From contig JBFXHX010000015.1 of the NCBI GenBank assembly GCA_050176585.1, positions 1-64,000 on the forward strand: 64,000 bases of DNA. Direction: 5' to 3'. The notes beneath the pieces were generated by a model. It saw only the letters and a list, made by a program, of their open reading frames with translations, had not been told where the DNA came from and ran no database searches. The translations under genes and the position numbers were made by a program. The stretch is from CAYYWP01 sp050176585. Lineage in GTDB: Bacteria; Desulfobacterota; Binatia; HRBIN30; CADEER01. This document shows, one piece after another, positions 37,169-44,207 of this stretch; the stretch's first letter is position 1; each line of letters begins with the position of its first letter.

Positions 37169-39535
37169 ATGCCAGCTGGAAAGTATATCGGCGCGCGCGT
37201 GCAGCGGGTCGAGGACCCGAAATTCATTCGGGGCAAAGGCCGTTACCTCGATACGATGGTGCTGCCCGGCATGGTCCACCTGTGCTTCATCCGGAGCAAG
37301 CACGCGCATGCGCGGATCAAGAAGATCGACACCACACGGGCTCGGCAGCTGCCGGGAGTGGTGGGCATCTGGACCGGCGCGGATACGCGCGAAGAGTTCG
37401 AACCGATCCGTCCCGCGATCCTCACCGACGTCGTCCCCAGATTCAAAGCCTGCGCCTGGTATCCGATCACTTTCGACAAGGCGCGCTTCGTCGGGGACAT
37501 CCTCGGCGTCGTTGCCGCGGATAGCCGGTACATCGCCGAGGACGCCATCGACCTCGTCGATGTCGAGCTCGAAGAGCTCGAGCCGGTGTCCGATCCCGAG
37601 CGGGCCATCAACGACAGCCGGTCGCTCGTTCATGACGAATGGGGCGACAACGTCATGGAGCACCTCGAGCACAATGCCGGAGACGTCGACAAAGCGTTCA
37701 CCGCCGCCGCGGCGGTGGTGAAACAGCGCTTTCACACCGGGCGACACCAGGCGCTCCCGATGGAAACCCGCGCGTGTCTGGCCAACTACGACCCCGGCAT
37801 GAAGACGCTAGAGGTGTGGACCTCGAGCCAGGTGCCGCACCTGGTGCGCACGCAGATTGCCGGCATCCTGCGTTTCCCGGACCACAAGATGACTGTGATT
37901 GCGCCGGATGTCGGCGGCGGCTTTGGTTTGAAGTGCCACATCTTCCCCGAGGAACCCGTCACCTGCTGGGTGTCGATGAAGCTCGGGCGCCCGGCACGGT
38001 GGATCGAAGATCGCCAAGAGGCGTTTGTCGCGTCGTTCCACGCCAAAGAGGAGATCGTGGAGGGCGAGCTCGCCGTGGATGCCGAGGGCAAGATCCTCGG
38101 CGTCAAAGCGAAGATCATCGGCGATGCCGGCGCCTACTGCCCGTATCCCTTCCCGTCGTCGTTCGAGCCGATCCAAGTGGCGGAGATGATCCCCGGCCCG
38201 TACGATATCCAAAACTACCGGTTCGATTGCTACGCCGTGGCGACCAACAAACCGACACTCGCGGTGTACCGCGGCGTCGGTGGCGAGGTCGCGGCGCTGA
38301 CGATGGACCACTTGATCCACCTCGCCGCGCAAAAACTCGGGCGGGATCCCGCGGAGCTGTTCCGCAAGAACATGATCAAGAACGAACAGTTTCCGTACGA
38401 CTCCGCGTCGGGCATGCATTACGAGCCCGGCGGCTACTTGGAATGCCTGGAGAAGGCGCTCGGGTTGATCCACTACGACGAGCTCAGGAAAGAGCACGCC
38501 AAGCTGCGCAAGCAAGGCATCTATCGCGGTATCGGCATCTCTTCGTACAACGAGCAGACCGGGTACGGCTCGCGGTTCTGGAACTCGATCGGCGTCGACA
38601 TGTCCTCCTACGAATCGGCGCACTTTCGCATGGATCCCGGCGGGCAGGTCACGGTCGCTCTCGGCACTCACTCCCACGGCCAGGGACAGCATACCGCGTT
38701 TGCGCAGGTCGTCGCCGAGGAGCTCGGCATTCCGCTGGAAGACGTCGTCATCGTCCTCGGCGACACCAGCAAGACGCCCTTCGGGTGGGGGACGTGGGGC
38801 AGCCGCTCCACCGTCACCGGCGGCGGCGCGCTCGTCGTCGGCTGCGAGCGCATGCGAGAGCGGATCAAGCACGTCGCCGCACATCTCCTGGAGGTCTCGG
38901 AGAGCGACGTCGAATACGCGCAGGGCGCCGTGCACGTGAAGGGCGTGCCCTCGAAGCAGATGACCATCAAACAGATCGCCCGTGCCGTCGTGTACAACCG
39001 CGCGGGGTTACTCCCAGAGGGTGAGGACGCCGGTTTGGAACTCACAGCTACCTACGATCCGCCACTGCTGACGTACTCGAATGCGACCCACTGTGCGGAG
39101 GTGGAGATCGAGTCGCAGACTGGCAAGCTGACCGTGCTGAAGTACGTCGTGGTGGAGGATTGCGGGCGCATGATCAACCCGCTGCTGGTGGATGGGCAGA
39201 TTCACGGCGGCGTCGCACAGGGCCTCGGTGCCGTACTCTTCGAGGAAGTTCCCTACGACGAGCATTGCCAGCCATTGGCGACGTCGTTCATGGATTACCT
39301 GGTTCCGTCGGCCGTCGACGTGCCGCCCATGATCGTCGATCACGTCGAAACCCCATCGGCGATGGTGCCCGGGGGCTTCAAGGGCATGGGCGAAGGCGGT
39401 GTGATCTCCGCGCCCGCGACCATCGTCAACGCGGTGTCCGACGCGCTCGGCGGCGTGCCGATCGGGCGCTATCCGTTGACCCCCGAACGCGTACATGCGC
39501 TGTTCCAGCAATGGCAAGGAAAGGAGTCTAGGTGA
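37169..39535 (+). CDS. Molybdenum hydroxylase large subunit, CoxL/XDH family (sigma-54 controlled)
   Basis: A 788-residue large subunit starting PAGKYIGARVQRVEDPKFI after GGGAGGGTACCGCG. Motifs are RSKHAHARI, APDVGGGFGLKCHIFPEE, the loop LAVYRGVGGEVAAL, THSHGQGQHTAFAQVVAEE, GTWGSRSTVTGGGAL and the C-terminal KGMGEGGVISAPATIVNAV. There are no FAD or iron-sulfur subunit genes in this operon. It is preceded by a predicted sigma-54 promoter and by the activator gene. Its stop overlaps the start of a flavin monooxygenase by one base, so the two are co-translated. Substrate unknown. Confidence 0.95.
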   Translation: MPAGKYIGARVQRVEDPKFIRGKGRYLDTMVLPGMVHLCFIRSKHAHARIKKIDTTRARQLPGVVGIWTGADTREEFEPIRPAILTDVVPRFKACAWYPITFDKARFVGDILGVVAADSRYIAEDAIDLVDVELEELEPVSDPERAINDSRSLVHDEWGDNVMEHLEHNAGDVDKAFTAAAAVVKQRFHTGRHQALPMETRACLANYDPGMKTLEVWTSSQVPHLVRTQIAGILRFPDHKMTVIAPDVGGGFGLKCHIFPEEPVTCWVSMKLGRPARWIEDRQEAFVASFHAKEEIVEGELAVDAEGKILGVKAKIIGDAGAYCPYPFPSSFEPIQVAEMIPGPYDIQNYRFDCYAVATNKPTLAVYRGVGGEVAALTMDHLIHLAAQKLGRDPAELFRKNMIKNEQFPYDSASGMHYEPGGYLECLEKALGLIHYDELRKEHAKLRKQGIYRGIGISSYNEQTGYGSRFWNSIGVDMSSYESAHFRMDPGGQVTVALGTHSHGQGQHTAFAQVVAEELGIPLEDVVIVLGDTSKTPFGWGTWGSRSTVTGGGALVVGCERMRERIKHVAAHLLEVSESDVEYAQGAVHVKGVPSKQMTIKQIARAVVYNRAGLLPEGEDAGLELTATYDPPLLTYSNATHCAEVEIESQTGKLTVLKYVVVEDCGRMINPLLVDGQIHGGVAQGLGAVLFEEVPYDEHCQPLATSFMDYLVPSAVDVPPMIVDHVETPSAMVPGGFKGMGEGGVISAPATIVNAVSDALGGVPIGRYPLTPERVHALFQQWQGKESR

Positions 39536-40548
39536 TGGAGTACGGGCTCTCATATACGATCGGCTCGGAGCCGGATCGGCCGCTGCGCCAGGGCTTTGCC
39601 ACCGCCGTGAAGGAGATCCAGTACGGTGAACAGCTCGGGTTCACCACCATGATGATCTCCTCCCAGCACTTCGAGGAGTGGGACATCCTTCCGTCGCCGT
39701 TCGTAGCCTGCTCCTTCATCGCGGCGCAGACGCAAAGGATGCGGTTGGGGCCCGGCATTCTCCTGTTTCCGCTCGCGTACAATCCCATTCACGTGGCCGA
39801 GGACGGCGCGGTGTTCGACGTGCTGTCGAATGGCCGTTTGAACTTCGCGATGGGGCGCGGGTTTCGGAAAGAGGAGTTCGCGGGCTTCGGCATCAGTCGA
39901 AAGGAACGCGGCGCCCGCGTGCGCGAAGGCGCCACGATCATCCGCAAGCTGTGGACCGAGGACCACGTCACCTACGACGGTGAGTTCTGGAAGCTCAAGG
40001 ACGTATCGCTCCGGCCGAAGCCGCTGCAGAAACCGAACCCGCCGATCTGGATCTCCGGCGAATGGGAAGTCGCCGTGCGCCTCGCGGGCGAGGTCGGCGA
40101 CGGCTGGTTCGCCGACCCCAAGCAGCCGATGGCAATCATCCGGAAGAACGTGAAGGCATTTCACGAGGAGTATCGGAAATCCGGACGCGATCCGAAAAAC
40201 GCGCAGGTCGGCATCTGGCGCGAGTTCTACGTCTCGGATTCGGATGAGAAGGCGTGGGAGGAAGCGGGCCCGTACATGCGCGAGGAGTTCGGCAAGTATC
40301 TCGCGTGGGAGCACCTCGTCGACGACGAAGGCAATATCATCCCGCCCAGTCGCACGGACCTCCTCGACGACCTCGTGAAGGATCGCTTCGTGGTCGGCGG
40401 GCCGGAGCGCTGCATCGAAGCGCTGAAGGAGTACAAAGAGGTCGGGGTCACCCACTTCTGCGCCCACATCCAGTTCGTCGGCCTGCCGACCGAGCTCGTG
40501 CAGAAGTCGATGCGCATTCTCATGGAGAAAGTCGCACCGTACGTGTGA
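39535..40548 (+). CDS. LLM class (luciferase-like) flavin-dependent oxidoreductase
   Basis: A 337-residue TIM-barrel flavoprotein. It shows QYGEQLGFTTMMISSQHFEE, LGPGILLFPLAYNPIHVAED, GRLNFAMGRGFRKEEFAGFG and the C-terminal DRFVVGGPERCIEALKEYKE. It is the same type and length as the protein at 6974-7984, and each lies directly or nearly directly downstream of a CoxL gene. Members add oxygen from reduced flavin and some open N-heterocyclic rings. The ATG overlaps the preceding TGA by one base and has AAAGGAG upstream. A GTG just before the ATG is an alternative start. Confidence 0.92.
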   Translation: MEYGLSYTIGSEPDRPLRQGFATAVKEIQYGEQLGFTTMMISSQHFEEWDILPSPFVACSFIAAQTQRMRLGPGILLFPLAYNPIHVAEDGAVFDVLSNGRLNFAMGRGFRKEEFAGFGISRKERGARVREGATIIRKLWTEDHVTYDGEFWKLKDVSLRPKPLQKPNPPIWISGEWEVAVRLAGEVGDGWFADPKQPMAIIRKNVKAFHEEYRKSGRDPKNAQVGIWREFYVSDSDEKAWEEAGPYMREEFGKYLAWEHLVDDEGNIIPPSRTDLLDDLVKDRFVVGGPERCIEALKEYKEVGVTHFCAHIQFVGLPTELVQKSMRILMEKVAPYV

Positions 40549-40574
40549 CGGAACTCAAGGGGGCCGCATCTCCG

Positions 40575-42149
40575 ATGAGCGACGCCGTACAGCTATTGGC
40601 ACGGGACGCGCCGGTGCTGCGCGTGCGCGGCGCGCTCGCGCTCGCCGACGCGACCCGGGCGGGCGCCGGCGAGATCCGGGACGTGGCCATTCTCGCCGAA
40701 AATGGCATCATCACCGCGATCGGGCCGGCGGCGGATCCCGCCACCCGCCACCCGGACGCGGTGGAGATCGGCGGCGACGATTACTGGGTGATCCCCGGAT
40801 TGGTGAACGCCCACACACATGGCCGTGGCGTCAGCTGGTTCCGCCTCGGTGCCTTCGATGATTCGCTGGAACCCTGGATCTACGCGCTACAGGGCCAGCC
40901 GTGCCTCGATCCGTACCTCGACACGGTCTATCAGAACCTCCGCCTGCTCGAATCCGGTGTGACCACCGTCCTGCACAGCCACTACGCGCGCGACCCGTCG
41001 GATCCCGAAGAGCTGGACGCGACCCTGCGCGCGTACGTCGACGCCGGGCTGCGCGTCGGTTTTGCGGTGAGCCTGTTCACCAGGAATTTCTTCTCGTACG
41101 ACGACGCGCGCTTTCTGCCAGGGCTACCCGCCGAGCTGCGCCAGCGGCTGCAGCGGCTGCTCGGCGCGTCGGACGCCCCGCTAGATGCCGAGCCCGTGTT
41201 CGCCGGCATTCGGCGCTTGGCTGCGCGCCATCACAGCGACCGCAATGGGCTGCCGAGCGTGCGGATACTCCACGGGCCGGTCGCGCCACAGTGGGTCACC
41301 CCCGAGGAGCTGCAGCGCTGCCGGCGCGAAGCCGACGAGATCGGCGGCGGCGTGCACATGCACTTGCTCGAGACCGCGTACCAGCGGGCCGACGCACGCC
41401 GGGCATTCGGCGAGTCCTGGGGGATTCGCCTGGATCGCCTGGGCGTGCTCGGCGCGAACGTGTCCGTGGCGCACGCGGTATGGATCGACGATGACGAGCT
41501 CGCCTGCCTGGCCGAGCGCGGAGTGACCGTCTGTCACAATCCGAGCTCGAACCTGCGGTTGAAGAACGGCATCGCGCCCGTGGCGCGAATGCGCGCGCGC
41601 GGCGTGCGCGTCGCCCTCGGTGGTGACAACTCCATCCTTGGCGGCGAAGAGGACTTGCTCGCCGAGATGCGCCTGTGCGCAAACCTCCATCGGCAGCCCG
41701 GTTTCGAGGGCGCCGTGCTGAGCGCTCAGGATGTGCTCACCATGGCCACCACCGCGGGCGCCGCGGCGACTGGTTTTGGCGATCGGATCGGCCGCTTGCG
41801 CTCAGGAGCGGCGGCGGACATCGTGCTGCTTCGGCACACGGGCTTCACCACGCCCTGGGTGGCGCCGGGGTTGACTGCGGCCAGCGTGCTGCTGCACGCC
41901 GCCAGCGCGCGCGACGTAGAGACCGTGATCGTCGGCGGGCGCGTCCTGTATCACGCGGGTCGCCACCGCCGGTTCGATAAGCGCGAAATCGAAGCGGCCC
42001 TCGCCGAGCAATTGCACGTGGCGGGCGCGAAATCGAACCCGGAGATCGCGGCGCTGTACCGCGATCTCATCCCGCACCGGAACCGATTCGAAGGCCGGCT
42101 GTTTCCCGACCCGGCGCACTACCGGTACAACGTCCCCGCCGGCGCGTGA
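40575..42149 (+). CDS. Amidohydrolase superfamily protein (cytosine deaminase / AtzB-TrzN-like)
   Basis: A 524-residue metal-dependent hydrolase of the cytosine deaminase/chlorohydrolase branch of the amidohydrolase superfamily. Metal and catalytic motifs are intact: VIPGLVNAHTHGRG (HxH), HMHLLETAYQ (His and Glu), VSVAHAVWIDDDE (His) and VALGGDNSILGGEED (Asp). A beta-sandwich flanks the barrel. Family members deaminate or hydrolyse N-heterocycles and guanidine- or urea-type bonds. It begins just after the flavin monooxygenase. A GTG at 40545 overlapping that stop by four bases is an alternative start. Its place after a Mo hydroxylase and a monooxygenase suggests the third step of one pathway. 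Confidence 0.92.
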   Translation: MSDAVQLLARDAPVLRVRGALALADATRAGAGEIRDVAILAENGIITAIGPAADPATRHPDAVEIGGDDYWVIPGLVNAHTHGRGVSWFRLGAFDDSLEPWIYALQGQPCLDPYLDTVYQNLRLLESGVTTVLHSHYARDPSDPEELDATLRAYVDAGLRVGFAVSLFTRNFFSYDDARFLPGLPAELRQRLQRLLGASDAPLDAEPVFAGIRRLAARHHSDRNGLPSVRILHGPVAPQWVTPEELQRCRREADEIGGGVHMHLLETAYQRADARRAFGESWGIRLDRLGVLGANVSVAHAVWIDDDELACLAERGVTVCHNPSSNLRLKNGIAPVARMRARGVRVALGGDNSILGGEEDLLAEMRLCANLHRQPGFEGAVLSAQDVLTMATTAGAAATGFGDRIGRLRSGAAADIVLLRHTGFTTPWVAPGLTAASVLLHAASARDVETVIVGGRVLYHAGRHRRFDKREIEAALAEQLHVAGAKSNPEIAALYRDLIPHRNRFEGRLFPDPAHYRYNVPAGA

Positions 42150-42173
42150 AATTCCGCGCCGGCGATGCCCACG

Positions 42174-42249
42174 CACACGATATTTCGTGTGGGGGGCACG
42201 CGATGCGTGCCACCTCACCTGTACCGCGCCTGATCAGCGGGAGGTACAG
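42174..42249. repeat. Cluster of three inverted repeats upstream of the acyl-CoA dehydrogenase gene
   Basis: Three dyads follow one another: CACACGA-TATT-TCGTGTG (42174-42191), GGCACGC-GAT-GCGTGCC (42195-42211) and CTGTACC / GGTACAG (42219-42249). They fill the gap between the amidohydrolase stop and the acyl-CoA dehydrogenase start. The first could terminate or stabilise upstream transcripts. The second is a compact operator-like palindrome. Confidence 0.45.
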
Positions 42250-42322
42250 GACTTGCACGACTGTCGAGGCACCTGCGATATCGCTCGGGAGAAACCGACA
42301 TCCGAGAGGAGCACGGTGAGCA

Positions 42323-43489
42323 ATGCCTTACGAAGCACCAGACTACTATGGAGTTGACGAGCTGCTGTCAGATGACGAGCGCCTGGTCCGTCAGACGGCG
42401 CGGCGCTTTGTAGAAGAGGAATATCTTCCGCGTGTACAGGAGCATTTCCGCGCCGGGACATTCCCGGTGGAGCTCATTCCGCGCTTGGCGGATCTCGGCT
42501 TCTTTGGGCCGACGCTGCCGCCGGAATACGGCGGCGCCAACCTGAATCAGGTGGCGTACGGATTGATCAACCTCGAGCTCGAGCGCGGAGACAGCGGGCT
42601 GCGCTCCTTCACGAGCGTTCAGTCAGGGCTCGTGATGTATCCGATCTACACGTATGGCAGCGAGGAGCACCGCAAGCACTGGTTACCCCGTCTCGCTCGC
42701 GGCCAGGCAGTCGGCTGCTTTGGTCTGACCGAGCCTGATTTCGGCTCCAACCCGGCTGGGATGAAGACGACCGCGCGGCGCGAGCGCGGCGGATTCGTGC
42801 TGAACGGGGTGAAGCGCTGGATAACCAACGGCGACATCGCGGATGTGGCCGTCGTGTGGGCGAAGCTGGACGGCCGGGTGCACGGATTTCTAGTCGAGCG
42901 CACGCGCAAGGGCTACTCGACCAACGAAATGACCGGCAAGTTCAGCTTGCGCGCTTCGATTACTTCCGAGCTGTTCTTCGAGGACTGCTGGATTCCGGAG
43001 GAGAACCTGCTGCCCGGCACCGGGTCGATGAAGGCGCCTCTCTCGTGCCTGTCGCAGGCCCGCTACGGAATCGCGTGGGGCGCAATCGGCGCCGCCAGCG
43101 CCTGTTACGATTGCGCGCTGCAGTATGCGCGCGAGCGCATCATGTTCGACAAGCCGATCGCGGCGTACCAGCTCGTCCAGCGAAAGCTGGTCTCGATGAT
43201 CACCGAGATCACCAAGGCCCAACTGCTCTGCTTGCGACTCGGCCGGCTGAAGGACGCCGGGCAGGTGCGGGTCGAACAGATCAGCATGGCGAAGATGAAC
43301 AACGTCTCCAACGCGCTCAAGATCGCGCGTCTGGCGCGCGACATCCTCGGCGCGAACGGCATCATCGATGACTACCCGATCATTCGGCACATGCTGAATC
43401 TCGAGACGGTGAACACGTACGAAGGTACCGAGGATGTCCACCGGTTGATCATCGGCAAGGACATCACCGGCTTCGATGCATTTCGTTGA
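42323..43489 (+). CDS. gcdH: Acyl-CoA dehydrogenase, glutaryl-CoA dehydrogenase-like
   Basis: A 388-residue flavoprotein resembling glutaryl-CoA dehydrogenase, which converts glutaryl-CoA to crotonyl-CoA and CO2. Diagnostic segments are LRSFTSVQSGLVMYPIYTYG, with the Arg that contacts the glutaryl carboxylate, GCFGLTEPDFGSNPAGMKT, and NTYEGTEDVHRLIIGKDITG, whose Glu in YEGT is the catalytic base. The ATG follows GAGAGGAGCACGGTGAGCA. It is 173 bases downstream of the amidohydrolase, beyond three inverted repeats, so it may have its own promoter. A related dicarboxylyl-CoA substrate is possible. Confidence 0.88.
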   Translation: MPYEAPDYYGVDELLSDDERLVRQTARRFVEEEYLPRVQEHFRAGTFPVELIPRLADLGFFGPTLPPEYGGANLNQVAYGLINLELERGDSGLRSFTSVQSGLVMYPIYTYGSEEHRKHWLPRLARGQAVGCFGLTEPDFGSNPAGMKTTARRERGGFVLNGVKRWITNGDIADVAVVWAKLDGRVHGFLVERTRKGYSTNEMTGKFSLRASITSELFFEDCWIPEENLLPGTGSMKAPLSCLSQARYGIAWGAIGAASACYDCALQYARERIMFDKPIAAYQLVQRKLVSMITEITKAQLLCLRLGRLKDAGQVRVEQISMAKMNNVSNALKIARLARDILGANGIIDDYPIIRHMLNLETVNTYEGTEDVHRLIIGKDITGFDAFR

Positions 43490-43599
43490 TCGCCGAAGCG
43501 GCGGCGCTCGCGCCGGATCACTGCGAGGGCGCCACCGGCCACCGTCCGCTCTTTACCGCAGCGCTCCCGTGCGCATGTCGCGCCGCTCGCCGGTCGTTG

Positions 43600-43636
43600 G
43601 ATTCCTCCCAGCGAGGTCTCGCCGGCCGGAGGAATC
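43600..43636. terminator. Large hairpin between convergent genes
   Basis: GATTCCTCC and GGAGGAATC are perfect nine-base arms, and the loop contains a second hairpin (GCGAG-GT-CTCGC). It lies in the gap between the acyl-CoA dehydrogenase (+) and the HIT protein (-). It could end transcription from either side, although there is no T-run. Nothing else is recognisable in this 207-base gap. Confidence 0.4.
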
Positions 43637-43696
43637 TGGACCCCAACCCGATTCCGTTAGTGGCGCGTCACGGCCCGGGGCGGGAAGGCGATCGGG

Positions 43697-44092
43697 TCAG
43701 GCGTGATTGTGCATCGGCAGGTCGCAACGCACGATGTTGCGGATCCCGCCGCGGGGGTTGGGGACGTCGCCGTGATACCGCGGAATGATGTGCACATGAA
43801 TGTGAGCGACGCCTTGTCCACCGGCGACGCCCACGTTCACGCCGACGTTGTAGCCGTCGGGTGGCGGGTCTTGGCGGTCAAGATCCTTGCGCACGCGGCA
43901 GATGAGTTCGAACATCGCCGTTGCCTCTTCGGGCGAGAGGGAGAAGAAGTCCAGGCAATGTCGCCGCGGGATCACCAGGGTGTGACCCTTTGTGGCCGGC
44001 ATGCCGTCGCGCGTCGCGAACGCGAGCGAGTTGCCGAACAGCTCGCGGTCCTCGGCGTGGCAGAATACGCAATTCGCTGGATCGGTATCCAC
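43697..44092 (-). CDS. HIT family protein (histidine triad nucleotide hydrolase-like)
   Basis: A HIT-domain protein of about 131 residues with the triad HIHVHIIPR near the C-terminus and CVFCHAEDRE near the N-terminus. HIT hydrolases cleave nucleoside phosphoramidates or dinucleotides; the exact substrate is unknown. I chose GTG at 44092, just before the first Cys pair, because that is where family members normally begin. The frame continues to an ATG at 44209 whose codon would overlap the start codon of the divergent CoxL gene. The extra N-terminus is Arg/Gly-rich and unlike the family. Confidence 0.82.
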   Translation of the reverse strand: MDTDPANCVFCHAEDRELFGNSLAFATRDGMPATKGHTLVIPRRHCLDFFSLSPEEATAMFELICRVRKDLDRQDPPPDGYNVGVNVGVAGGQGVAHIHVHIIPRYHGDVPNPRGGIRNIVRCDLPMHNHA

Positions 44093-44207
44093 GCCCCGCT
44101 GCCTACCGGCGCGCCCGGTGCCGGTCAAGCGGTGCGGCCGGTGCCAAGGCGACACGTCGCAGGGCGGCATCGCACCGTGCTGCGCAACCGTGGGAGAGGG
44201 TGCACTC

